The position numbers and the translations under genes are program-made. 64,000 nucleotides of DNA from the NCBI GenBank assembly GCA_011109175.1, contig RDEW01000020.1, forward strand, positions 681,273 through 745,272. Direction: 5' to 3'. Source of the stretch: Dicyema japonicum. Its lineage: Eukaryota > Dicyemida > Rhombozoa > Dicyemidae. The notes under the pieces are model-generated. The model did not search any database, was not told where the DNA came from, and worked only from the letters and a program-made list of their open reading frames with translations. This document shows positions 47,384 to 58,586 of this stretch, piece by piece (within the stretch, counting starts at the first letter, position 1; every line of letters starts with the position of its first letter).

Positions 47384-50108
47384 ATGGATTTGTCGGCAAT
47401 ATTAGAAAAGTCAGTAATAGGAAGTAAAATATTAAATTAATGTGAAATAGATCAAGAAGAAGTAAAAGAATGCATGATTATTCTCGAACAGGCAAGTCAA
47501 AACAATCTGGTAGTGGATATAATAAGAATAGTCTCAATTACTTGTACATCTATCCGGACTACTAAAATCTAGCAACCCTTGCGTTGAACAACAAGCCTGT
47601 CTTCAATTAAAGAATATAATAAACCCTGCGAACTGGTCAAGTCTGTCTGAAGAAGTAAAGGATACTATAAAATCAAATGTAAATGAATATAAATATGAGG
47701 GTGGTTGAATGTTTAGGAAAGTCACTTACAATTCCACTGTTGTTGTCATCCTTGATATGTATAGAAATGCATAGAGGAGAATGGAGTGATATAATAATAT
47801 ACCTTTGTAATATTGATAAACCTCCTCTTCAAGAGTCATGTCTTATAACTCTAAGTTATATTACCGCGGACATTGATGCAGCATATTTAGACTCATATTC
47901 AAAGTTAATCCTAACAGCCATCATAAATGGAATGAGCAAGTATTACTATTTATTAACTGTAGTGTTCGTTTGTCAGCAATTAAAGCACTATTGTCATCAA
48001 TTCCCTTATTCTCTCATAATGAACTGGATATTATAATAAAGTCAGTTTGTGAGTGCTGTAATTACTATGGTGAGGTGGCTATTACAGCACTACGATGTCT
48101 TGATGTTGTAGCTGGTCACTTTTATCCATATTTGGAGGATTATATGAGTGATTTATTATTCCCTGTATATTTACATGTAATGTAGATAACATTGAGTGCA
48201 ATCAGAAGTGGTAATGAGGGGGCAGTCCTCCAAGGAATAGAGTTTTGGTCAAGTATATGTGAGATTGAGATAGAATTATCAATAGTTGTGTATTATTTAT
48301 ATTATAGGGACAATTTACAAGTAAAGAGTATGCCAAACGTGCAATGCCCCTGATTATTAATGATATTCTTAAATGCTTGCGGAAAGATGACCAGGATGTT
48401 GATGTTGATGGTTCGTGGATTCCTCCGAAAGCAGCTTCAGTGTGTCTAACAGTCCTCACAGAGTGTTGTCAAGATGATATAATTCCTCATGTCCTTAAAT
48501 TTGTAGAAGACTGCATATGTGACCTCGACTGGAGTATAAGAGAGGCAGGAGCTATGGCATTTGGTGATATATTGGTAATATTATAGGTTCTATTGTTAAA
48601 TTCTGTAAAAATATATCAGAATATGCTCATAGAGTTATCCCTCATTTTGCTAATCTTTGTGTTAGTGACTCATCTGTGGCTGTTAGGGATACTTGTGTTT
48701 GGGTTATTGGACAAGTATGTGAACATAATTGTGTCCTCAATCACCTACAAATAATATTAAATTCTCTACTCATGTGTCTCTCTGTTGAGGAACGTGTTGC
48801 CATTAATGCTTGCTATGTAATGCAATTATTATATTATAGGCTTTATCAAGTTTATTTAATACTGCCTATTTGGATTCTAACAGAGTTTTATCTCCCTATT
48901 ATGAACAATTATTTTCTATTATATTAGGAATGTCCTACAATTGTCCTCATAATACTAGACTTTCCACTGTATTATATGAAACACTTATATCTATTATAAT
49001 TAACTCTGTATTTATATATATTCACTTTAGGATAATTTTAATATTTTTATTAATTATTTTCCCTCCATTGTCAACCATTTAAATAAGTCTATTCAAAGTG
49101 ACCTATCTAATCAAGTTCAGTCATTATTGTGTGTTGTTGTCAAAGTTTATATTTTATTACATTTAGACTATTCTATTTAAAGTTGATATTAATTTATTTG
49201 ATAATAATGCTATTATGTCCATGATTGAATTATTACTTTTATTACTTTCTTCTCCTTCCAAACAGGAAATACACGATGATGTCATTTATTGTTTCTCTCC
49301 ATTTATTAATTATATTATTTTTGACCGTTTTATCCCCATTTTTCTAACCACTCTTTATCCTGAAAATAGTCAGGAGGTTTATTATAATTAATATGTTAGA
49401 CTCTCTTAGCAGCGGTTGAATTAATATCTGATCTAACCACTTGTTCACAATTTGTTCCCTATGCAAACTCCATAATGGAAAGATTATGGAATATTCTTAT
49501 TGTAATTTTATATTATTATTTATAGAATAATCTAACTTGTGAAAACGTTAAAGCTCATATTCTTACTGTCTTTGGTGATTTAGCGTTACAATTTGAGTCT
49601 GACTTTGCGCCATATGCCCCTGTTATTCTGGATACTCTTGAGTCTGCTGCTAGTGCATCCTATGATAAGGTCATTTCTTTACTTAATTCAGCAATCTGAG
49701 GAAGGACTATTTTTACTTAATCAAATGAGGGAGTGTTCTCTACAAGCATATACTGGTATTGTACAAGGTCTATCAGGTTGGTCATATTCATTATGTAGCC
49801 TCTCATCCAAACTTAATTCTACCACGTCTCAACTTTATTATTACATTTATTAAGGAATTAACTAGTGAGACTGATCTTTATGAAAATACTCTTTTGGATT
49901 CTCTATTAGGACTTGTTGGGTATTTATTAGTCTCACATTTAGTGACATATTGAATGCTTTCCCTCATGAAATTATTTCACTATTTGAATGTGAATCAGTC
50001 AAATTACTTTTCAAAAAGGAAAGATTGTCCACTAGAGCAAACTCTATAAAGACAATGTCATGGATTAAGCGACAATTGAAGAGATTAGGTAAGCATATGG
50101 ACATTTAA
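47384..50108 (+). CDS. KPNB1: Importin subunit beta-1 (karyopherin beta)
   Basis: Nuclear import receptor: HEAT-repeat solenoid that binds importin alpha, Ran-GTP and FG nucleoporins. Starts MDLSAILEKSVIG at 47384. Family landmarks in order: NEGAVLQGIEFWSS, DGSWIPPKAASVCLTVL, CCQDDIIPHVLKFVED, VAVRDTCVWVIGQVCE, QMRECSLQAYTGIVQGL and the ending SWIKRQLKRLGKHMDI. Introns: 47424-47450, 47510-47531, 47679-47700, 47940-47962, 48165-48185, 48285-48307, 48564-48586, 48817-48839, 49008-49030, 49145-49166, 49377-49399, 49502-49525, 49670-49691, 49777-49798 and 49920-49942. The third has no AG at the required position. Exons total 2,382 nt, 793 aa, against about 876 in human. Alignment, not transcript data, fixed the splice sites. 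Confidence 0.95.
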
Positions 50109-50580
50109 ATATAATTGGTACTCTTTAATATTAGTTAAATTATTGGTGCTATAATTTTACATATTCTGTATGCATAATTATGGCATTATTATTGACTAGT
50201 ATTATATTCTATAAGGATATTTTAAGTAGATTTATTCAAATGACTTGCATTTGGAAGAAATAATTATGTTACCACCGAATGACATAGCTTTTGATCATAC
50301 ACTCTGTCATTGTTGTCAAGGATGAATGAGGTATTGTTTAGGCATATTCTTGGGAATGTAACATCCTAGAATGATATTGAAAATGTCATTGAATGACATT
50401 ATCCAAATGTCTGACCTTTTCTTGATATGGGTAAACTTTCCCTAATTCTTTATTCCAAATAGATTTCATATGATGATATTTAACCATTTAAGGATTATAT
50501 ACAATCATCATGACTAAGATGGAGATATTAAAATCTAAATTGTCTAAATTACCAACTAATTACCGCAAACTACATTAAAC
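50109..50580. other. Intergenic downstream of importin beta
   Basis: No gene or repeat recognised; AT-rich. Confidence 0.3.
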
Positions 50581-51470
50581 ATGGGTCAGTCATTATTATT
50601 ATTTAAGCACTTCACGAGAGCCATAATAATTATAGCAAAAGAAACAAGGTTAGATGTCATCCTTTTCCATCCTCCCCTGTTCCTAGCCAAGGCTCTCATG
50701 TTGTCCAGGTCGTCGGCATTTATTAGATTCTTTATATTGACCAGGTCTTTCTGTAAGACTATTGACAATGTTGTTCTTGGTCTTCCACGATAGCGGCCTT
50801 CTTGGCTAACATAGTATGTTTCCATAGATATATTAGGTGGGGATGTTAATTCCATTCTCAACACGTGTCCGAAGAGCTTCCATCGGGATTCCAGTACTTC
50901 TAAGCTGATAGGTCTAGTGCTTCATTTCTTATATAAAGCATTCCTCGATATTCTCGTAGGCCAAGTAGTTCCTGTTGTTTTTCTCAGCTGACCTCTGTGG
51001 AACGAGTCTAGTTTTTCTATATCCGCTGATGTGCTCGCCCAAGTTCCAGCATTATATAAAGTACAGGTTTTATGAATGAGTCGTATAATAGGATTCTCAT
51101 TTTCATGTCGATACCTCTTTGATTGAGTCATAGATTCTTCACTTTATATAACGCAGCGTTGGCTAGAGTTTTCCTACGTAAAATATCATCGCTATCTCCC
51201 AAAAGTGAGCCGAGTTTCTTTACTAGATTCTTCAGTTTATATAACGCAGCGTTGGCTAGAGTTTTCCTACGTAAAATATCATCGCTATCTCCCAAAAGTG
51301 AACCGAGTTTCTTTACTTGTCGCCACTTCACTTCTAGGACGTTCTTATCCTTCTTATCTCTGTGAGTTCTGTTTTCTCTCTGTTCACAGTAAAAAACCAT
51401 TTCCCTAGTACATCTGGTGCCTTTTCTAATAGGGAAATCAGTCATAATGTTAAAAATACACAATAATACA
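50581..51470 (-). mobile_element. APE-LINE RT C-terminus and 3' end
   Basis: Minus frames: VKKLGSLLGDSDDILRRKTL (51330-51240), YNAGTWASTSADIEKLDSFH (about 51050-51000), LFGHVLRMELTSP (50880-50840), then DDLDNMRALARNRGGWKRM (50720-50660) and the 3' end GGCTCTCGTGAAGTGC with an ATAATAATAATG tail near 50590. An internal 93-bp duplication (51131-51320) repeats the KLGSLLGDSD segment. 5' truncated at about 51470. Confidence 0.75.
51131..51320. repeat. Tandem duplication inside the LINE, 93-bp period
   Basis: TAGATTCTTCACTTTATATA at 51131 and TAGATTCTTCAGTTTATATA at 51224 start two near-identical units. In the minus frame it is the repeated segment KKLGSLLGDSDDILRRKTLA; the duplication keeps the frame. 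Confidence 0.85.
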
Positions 51471-51772
51471 CTTTTTATGCAAAATATTATTTAAAACTAA
51501 TAAATAATCAAAATTGAGACTATCAATGTCTATTTCATTCTTATTAATGCCTTAATAACCTCGGGATTACAATTTTTGATAAGTCCAGGTCACAATTAAT
51601 CGTCGTATGTCATCCGGGCTGTTGATACTGTTGATAAGACATTTATCACCTGAAAACATTAACAATCTCTAAGTTTTGCTACGAGGGATGGTCCCTTCGT
51701 CCATCAAATTTTTTTTGAGGCAATAAATCGATTAAGCGTGAAAAGGATTAAAAATGGAAAAGGTGGAAAATT
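51471..51772. other. Non-coding stretch, nothing recognised
   Basis: AT-rich spacer between an APE-LINE end and SINE-B; no motif. Confidence 0.3.
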
Positions 51773-51785
51773 TAGAGATTGTTAA

Positions 51786-52104
51786 CTTATTTTATTTATT
51801 TATTAACCCCGGATACACGAGAAAGAAATGAAAGTGAACAACTAATTATGTGTATCCAGTTTCCACTTCTACAGAAACAGAGTCCATCCGGAATCAACAT
51901 AAATGGTAAGGCGTCCATTACATGCAGTTGTGGAAACCCCTCCAGTAGAGTGGGGGAGAGCAAATGATCCTATTTCATGCCGGCCTGGCACTGGGCGTCA
52001 CCTAGTCAGATGGATCACATAATGCCACTCTATTAGGAAGAGAGAGGAAGAACAGACAAGCAAGCGGAAAACTTCAACCAATTAACCACGCAGCACCACA
52101 TGGC
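51786..52104 (-). mobile_element. SINE-B copy with 13-bp target duplication
   Basis: The perfect direct repeat TAGAGATTGTTAA lies at 51773-51785 and 52105-52117. The 319-bp element starts GCCATGTGGTGCTGCGTGG (minus strand), has TGGTTAATTGG (A-box-like) with GTTC-T-CC about 34 nt later (weak B-box-like), and ends with TAATTAGTTGTTCAC ... GGGGTTAATAAATAAATAA. No ORF. It lacks the LINE C-terminal segment present at 43915-44060. Confidence 0.65.
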
Positions 52105-52329
52105 TAGAGATTGTTAATGATTTTAAGTGATGGACTGGCCTTATCACCCGGGCAGTATCAATGGCCCGGGTTCTTATGACATACGACATTAGTCAGCGTT
52201 GCGATTATTTGAGAGAGAGGGAATAGCTACGAAATCAAGGTGGTCGCTTATGACTTTTTTGTCTACTTTCTTTCATGAAGGAAAATTAACTTTTGTTTAA
52301 AAAATGATTAATCCAAGGGAGAAAGTCTG

Positions 52330-52625
52330 CTTGTGAAAGCTAAATCTTCCTTCAATAGTCCATTACAGGCTTCAAAAGAGAATTAAGTATGCCCTCTTCC
52401 ATTATCATCACAAGTCCTACGATTGCAGACATTACTTCACTCTTAGTTGAAGAGTTTTCATAATGGTAATTTTCACAAGTGGATTTGGACAAAGAAAANA
52501 TAACAATTGTGCCGTGATAGAAGGACTCGTCACCTCACCAGTGGGATCTGGTTGACGAGAATTAACCTTCGTTGAAAAGTTCATCTTTCAGATTCGCACC
52601 CACGAGAGTCAGATCCGATGCGTGA
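52330..52625 (-). repeat. Repeat D copy (tRNA-like head)
   Basis: The minus strand begins with a B-box-like sequence (GGGTGCGAATCT) near 52605, then GTTAATTCTCGTCAACCAGA, GGTGACGAGTCCTTC and CACGGCACAATTGTTA. The rest matches 59340-59500 and partly 17150-17310. A single N lies at 52499 without an obvious flanking duplication. Confidence 0.5.
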
Positions 52626-52978
52626 GACGTTGTGTTCATCCAAAAAGACTCATTCAGCCTTAGAGTTGGCGTTTTGATATTACGTTCCTAAGCAAAGAAC
52701 GACTACTTATCCCCCAATCCACAAATGTGTTAGAAACTCATCCCAGCTTTCTACGACACCATTTAAATACGCTCTTATGATATCAGTGAAAAATATGTGT
52801 GTGTTTTCAAACCACGTGGCTATACAATAAAATATGCTGTTTTAGCGAACAATGTGATTTACATCCAATTTTAGAGCATTTACAAAACTCTTTAGAATTC
52901 GACAGAAAAATAGATCACTTAGATCAGAGACAATAGATCATCCTTATAAAAAATATACAATCTTGCGCTTTATATTTC

Positions 52979-53272
52979 ATGATATATTACAAATATTATT
53001 TTTAGCAGAAACAAATTTTAACGCAAAAAAGTTAGAGATATTTTTTTCATTTTTGACACAATTTTTTAGAAATTTGTGTCATTGAGGAGAGTGCTGTTCG
53101 TAGCTCATTATGCACTAATAAACGCATGATATATTTCAAATATTATTTTTAGAAGAAACAAATTTTAACGCAAAAAAGTTAGAGATATTTTTTTCATTTT
53201 TGACACAATTTTTTAGAAATTTGTGTCATTGAGGAGAGTGCTGTTCGTAGCTCATTATGCACTAATAAACGA
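52979..53272. repeat. Tandem duplication, 147-bp period
   Basis: Units beginning ATGATATATTACAAATATT and ATGATATATTTCAAATATT, both ending CATTATGCACTAATAAACG. Three or so differences. Confidence 0.9.
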
Positions 53273-53276
53273 ATTC

Positions 53277-53719
53277 GATATTTAGATTAAAGATACAAGA
53301 TTATAAGGAATGAAGGGGCAGTCCTCCAAAGTAATAAAGGAAATCTTCACAATAATCCAAAATATATACCACTTTCCCTCGTTGAGTGCATCGTTATCTC
53401 AATTGCAACAAATGTTGGCAACATCACCAAATTAAATATGTATGTACCCCTCAGTTCATTCACCAAAGAGTTCAGGTTCCATTATTAGATGTCGGAAATT
53501 CATATAATTTGTTATTATGTTGTGACTCGAAGCAAAGAATCCGATGTGGTTCAAAAATCAGCCGGGAGATGCCAATGGAAACAAATTATTATCAAATCTG
53601 GATAATCTAGTGATTAAAAAACACTCTATTCATAAAAGAACTCCCTACAGACATGACGCAGTACGTCTCCTGACATTACCCTGCTTTTCCAAACGTCGCC
53701 ATGGTTGCCAATTGGACGG
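53277..53719. other. Unassigned stretch
   Basis: A plus frame at 53544-53738 (MWFKNQPGDANGNKLL) has no recognised motif. Near 53310 AATGAAGGGGCAGTCCTCCA matches the importin exon at 48214 (see findings). Confidence 0.3.
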
Positions 53720-54628
53720 TGATATACAATATAAGTAGTAACCATAACCCTACTGATTAAGATCCTCTTTAATAGACATCAACATCGGGCTCTGTCCATG
53801 ACATGTGAACGTAGGTCTTCTAGGTCGTCCGTAAATTCCAATTTCTTTCCAACTCTATTAAGATCCTTGTTAAGGAACACAAGAAGAGTGACCATAACCT
53901 ACGAAGACATTTCCTGCATCAACATCGGGCTCTGTCCATGACATGTGAACGTAGGTCTTCTAGGTCGTCCGTAAATTCCAATTTCTTTCCAACTCTATTA
54001 AGATCCTTGTTAAGGAACACAAGAAGAGTGACAATAACCTACGAAGAAATTTCCTGCAATTTATTCAATTACCAAGGAAAGAGATTACTAAAGCTTCCAG
54101 AATCAATCTCAGGAAACCACGAGAAAATTCGTCCTCGGTTCCCATACAAAATGGCCACTATTCAAACTGGCCTCCAATTAAATTTTCAAGTTTGAAACAA
54201 ATTCATCAATGAAAATCACGAGATATTTTACAATGTGATTGACATCTTTAGGANTGATATAAGTAGTAACCATAACCCTACTGATTAAGATCCTCTTTAA
54301 TAGACATCAACATCGGGCTCTGTCCATGACATGTGAACGTAGGTCTTCTAGGTCGTCCGTAAATTCCAATTTCTTTCCAACTCTATTAAGATCCTTGTTA
54401 AGGAACACAAGAAGAGTGACAATAACCTACGAAGAAATTTCCTGCAATTTACTCAATTACCAAGGAAAGAGATTACTTAAGCTTCCAGAATCAATCTCAG
54501 GAAACCACGAGAAAATTCGTCCTCGGTTCCCATTCAAAATGGCCACTATTCAATTGAATTTTCAAGTTTTAGACAAGTTCATCAATAAACATCATGAGAT
54601 ATTTTACAATGTGATTGACATCTTTAGG
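53720..54628. repeat. Direct repeats across single-N gap at 54254
   Basis: 53720-54253 and 54255-54628 are the same sequence, except that the first has an extra ~140-bp internal tandem unit (CATCAACATCGGGCTCTGTC at 53777 and 53917, against one at 54307). Both contain a frame beginning MTCERRSSRSSVNSNF that I do not recognise. Confidence 0.85.
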
Positions 54629-54654
54629 TGAAAAGTCATCTTTTTTAAATCCTA

Positions 54655-55325
54655 TAAAAATTGATTCTGGTTGAGGTGGTGACGACACCTTATTGTACTA
54701 TGTCTTATTTGTATTCCTTACCGACTTCTCCGATCACTCTGGGATATTTCAATTGGAGAGGACTTAAACAACCTTACAAGAAACACCAACTGGTATGCAA
54801 TCTAACGTCTCTGTCTGCTGTCTACAAGAGACAAAAACGACCGTACAATGTACAGAACTGTTTGGAAAATTCCACCTTTTTATCCTCCCATCGGCCTGCA
54901 TACATTATGGTCTCGGATTTGCAGTCCATCAGGACCTGATTCACTACGTTACAAGGGTGTGGACATCATCTGATATTATAACGTCTGGACTACCTAAGAG
55001 AACTAGTGCGCAACAAAGATCACGGTCGAAGCTGANACAATGTACAGAACTGTTTGGTAAATTCCACCTTTTTATCCTCCCATCGGCCTGCCTACATTAT
55101 GGTCTCGGTTTTGCAGTCCATCAGGACCTGATTCACTACGTTACAAGGGTGTGGACATCATCTGATATTATAAAGGAAATGGCGGACGACCTGGACTACC
55201 TAAGAGAACTAGTGCGCAACAAAGATCACGGTCGAAGCTGACGGAGAGGATGATTCGGAATACGGCACATGGGAAACTTTACTAATTTTATGTTTTCTCG
55301 TGAGTGCAATAATAATAATAATTGA
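54655..55325 (+). mobile_element. Internally deleted APE-LINE (5' and 3' ends fused)
   Basis: Starts with the same GAGGTGGTGAC 5' end as 32296. An EEP fragment (MQSNVSVCCLQETK, CTELFGKFHLFILPSA, YGLGFAVHQDLIHYVT) is followed directly by the family C-terminus (MADDLDYLRELVRNKDHGR) and 3' end (TTTTCTCGTGAGTGC, AATAATAATAATAATT). All RT sequence is missing. Duplicated in part across the N at 55036. Confidence 0.65.
54845..55240. repeat. Direct repeat across single-N gap at 55036
   Basis: 54845-55035 and 55037-55240 start ACAATGTACAGAACTGTTTG and end GGTCGAAGCTGA. The second has about 15 extra bases (AAGGAAATGGCGGACGAC region), which restore the DDLDYLREL frame. Confidence 0.85.
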
Positions 55326-56344
55326 TATTAACGGGTCCAATGGTAAAGTGGCATATTTACCAAGGTCCTCGACATCTTTAGGTAAAAAAGTCATCTTTTT
55401 CAAATCTTATGAAAATTGATTTTATCGTTCCTATGGTTAAGTGGCACATTTACCAAGGTCCTCTATTGAATATATTAATAAATATTCTGTAGATTCATAT
55501 TAAACAACATTTGATCTACAAATTTGGATGACTTTGATAAAATATGGAACATAACTATAGGAACCATTAAAATCAATTTTCATGAGATTTAAAAAGATGA
55601 CTTTTTACCTTAAGATGTCGTTTTTGTAAAATCTCGTGATGTTTTTTAATGAACTTGTCTAAAACTTGACAAAAGCCATTTTGAATGGACACGAACAGAA
55701 CACCCTTATGAGGATGTGGTAAACACTTCGGGTCAACTCAGAAGATACCTCCTTACGATGACTTCTTAACAAAATAAAATCTCGTGATTTTTTTTAATGA
55801 ACTTGTCTAAAACTTGACAAAAACCATTTTGAATGGACACGAACAGAACACCCTTATGAGGATGTGGTAAACACTTCGGGTCAACTCAGAAGATACCTCC
55901 TTACGATTACTTCTTAACAAAATCATGAAGTATTATTCCTCCGTGAGTTTTATCCCGCAGGAAAGAATCACGAGGGTCTTTCGATATCATCTATAAACCC
56001 AAGCGAAACGCCNAGAGGATGATTCGGAATACGGCACAAGGGAAACTTAACTAATTTTATGTTTTCTCGGGAGTGCAATAATAATAATTGATATTAACGG
56101 GTCCAATGGTAAAGTGGCATATTTACCAAGGTCCTCGACATCTTTAGGTAAAAAAGTCATATTTTTAAATCTTATGAAAATTGATTTTATCGTCCCTATG
56201 GTTAAGTGGCACATTTACCAAGGTCCTCTATTGAATATATTAATAAATATTCTGTAGATCCATATTAAACAACATTTGTTCTACAAATTTGGAGGACTTT
56301 GGTAAAATATGGAACATAACTATAGGACCCATTAAAATCAATTT
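55243..56344. repeat. Direct repeat across single-N gap at 56013
   Basis: 55243 onward (AGAGGATGATTCGGAATACG) reappears at 56014 and runs about 330 bp to CATTAAAATCAATTTTC. Between them a further tandem repeat of about 148 bp starts at 55628 and 55776 (AAAATCTCGTGAT). No gene. Confidence 0.8.
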
Positions 56345-56514
56345 TCGTTCAGAGTGATATCCCATTGTGTGCCTCCTCAAAAATTATAGAATAGCTTATT
56401 CTCTATCAGATTAATACCTTCCCGATGTGTCTTTCAACACTGATTTAAGAACTGTTACCTGACAACACCATACATGCATTACAATGAAAACCTCGGGATT
56501 AAAAGTCTCAAATA

Positions 56515-57665
56515 TCCTCCATTGGCATACATAAGGTTACCCAATTCAAAGGAAGTACTTACAAGATAGATCTTAGAAATTCCAAACAATTTGGAAACTT
56601 GGATTGAAAACTTCCTTATTGGACGGAGATGAATGTTAGTTACACGTTCCACGAAATCTGTCACTAAATTTATGCTAAATGTGCTCTCACAGAAATCCTC
56701 TATGTCACTCATTTTGTTCAACCTCTTTCTAAACCATATGCCCTCCCATAACAGTAGCGATACTTTTGTTCTCACATATGCTGATGATATAATCATTGCC
56801 GCAAGAGAACAATGTTTTCACACTGAGATTCCCCGTTTACAAGATTTGCTAGATCACCTTAGCATTTGACTTATGATCCTTGCCAAGTCATGGACAATGT
56901 TTTTATTTCAAATAAAAGACTAACTCTAGACCCTCTTAACCCTTAATCGAAATGTTATCCCCTTCATAAACTTTTTCACATACGATCCTCTCATGGTTTT
57001 CAGTAAACACGTTATTGATGTCATCTTATCATCCCAACTAAAGCTACACTTTGTAAAAGTGCTCTTTGGAAACTACAAAGGCTGCTTTAATTCAACTTTA
57101 AGCTCACACTACAATAAAACCGATAATTAGTTATAATTGTGCTGCATGAGGGATAAACCTGTCCAATACGAATCTGAAAAAGATTAATGTATTTCAAGCA
57201 ACACTCACTAATGCCCTATAAGGGTTCTTCTCCTCACCACTAAGATCAAGGATGGTTTGATATTGATGAGAGATGTGTTCTAGTAGAGCTTCTTGATCAC
57301 CCACTAATGCCCTATAAGGGTTCTTCCCCTCACCACTAAGATCAAGGATGGTTTGATATTGATGAGAGATGTGTTCTAGTAGAGCTTCTTGATAGATCGA
57401 GGAGATATGCTATTAAACTGGCATATGGACTTGATTTAAAATCTAAATTACCGTCTAGTTATGAAAAACGTGTAAGATCAATTGAAAGAATATTACACCA
57501 CTTAAAAAAATAACTCTTGTTTGGTGCAAGGGGTCAATAGTTCGAAGAGGAGACATATGCTGTCTCGTTATACCAGACCCATCAACTAGGACAAACTCAT
57601 TGACTTCTCCTTTTTTAATTGATTTTTAATTAGTAACGAGTTTGTTATGTTAATAAAATTATCTA
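56515..57665 (+). mobile_element. Jockey/CR1-like LINE: RT palm to 3' end
   Basis: The frame at 56633-56869 has LILFNLFLNHMPSHN and FVLTYADDIIIAAREQCF, an intact YADD catalytic motif. Later pieces are YAIKLAYGLDLKSKLPS and SIERILHHLKK (57408-57512), matching 23430-23527, and the 3' end AACGAGTTTGTTATGTTAAT at 57640. Stops and shifts between them, plus a tandem duplication at 57212-57392, make it inactive. Confidence 0.7.
57212..57392. repeat. Tandem duplication, ~90-bp period
   Basis: CACTAATGCCCTATAAGGGT ... TAGTAGAGCTTCTTGAT occurs twice, with one substitution (TTCTTCTCC/TTCTTCCCC). Confidence 0.9.
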
Positions 57666-57799
57666 TTTACCGCTAAAATCAACTCCTTTCGAGGAACTTG
57701 TCAGGAGAACAGGAGCCATATTGGCACCTAAGAAATTTCAAAAAGAACTCGTAAATATGGGATGTGCGTCAATTCTCTAGGAAAACACAGACCAAATAT

Positions 57800-57890
57800 G
57801 AGACAGCTGCTTAAGGAGACCAGGATCACCTGGTGGCCATGCAATCTTTTTTAATTTATCGGTGATTCTTGGTTTAAATATGTAAAATAT
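57800..57890 (+). mobile_element. LINE 3' end fragment
   Basis: CAGCTGCTTAAGGAGACCAG, then GATCACCTGGTGG ... GGTGATTCTTGGTTTAAAT: sense form of the widespread LINE 3' signature (compare 6890-6960 inverted). Confidence 0.4.
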
Positions 57891-58586
57891 ATCATCTCAC
57901 ATGAACAGCTGCTAATAGCGCGAGCATATAGTAAATGACTGAGATGTGTGAACCACGAATGTAAGCTCAAAAATAATGGAGTTAATAAAATCATTTTAGA
58001 TTTGTTAAATGATCCTTGAAAACATTAATGATAAGGAAAGAGTTTAAAATACCCACATTATAATTCGTAAGTAATAAGACAATTATGAATTCACAGTCAC
58101 AAAATGATGTGATCACAATTCTGTAGTTCATAATAGTAAAATAGTAAGACTATAAATACACTCACACTCATCCTTTTCCTCATTAATGCTAATGTGACCT
58201 CAGGATGAGATTATGTAAAACAGATCTTAGTAACATTTACTTATACAACATTATTAATATAACCAACATGAAATATACCGAGAAATATTTTGACCAAATT
58301 GAGATATAAATAGAACAACAAGACTCGAATAGAAGAATAAGACATATTTCGACTAAATTTGAATATTTTCACTTAATTAACCTCACATTGACTACATTGG
58401 AATATAACTGATGCCCACTTTGACCAAATTAAGATACATCAATCTAAATGAGACAAGAAAATAAGTCAGTTAAGTTAGTAAGTGGTGACTAAGCAAACTG
58501 AGCTGTTAGTAATATATAAATGTCACTTTGTGGTTTAAGTGAATGACGTGAGTACATTTATGCTAATTAGCGATAAATCAAGCAAA
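57891..58586. other. Intergenic, nothing recognised
   Basis: AT-rich; includes the upstream region of the gene at 58587. No clear promoter element. Confidence 0.3.

Noticed and set aside
54326-54631. Repeated 85-101-codon frame (MTCERRSSRSSVNSNF) as a duplicated gene
   Set aside because: The copies lie across the N at 54254 and are probably alleles; no family was recognised and the frame is not interrupted by introns like the real genes.
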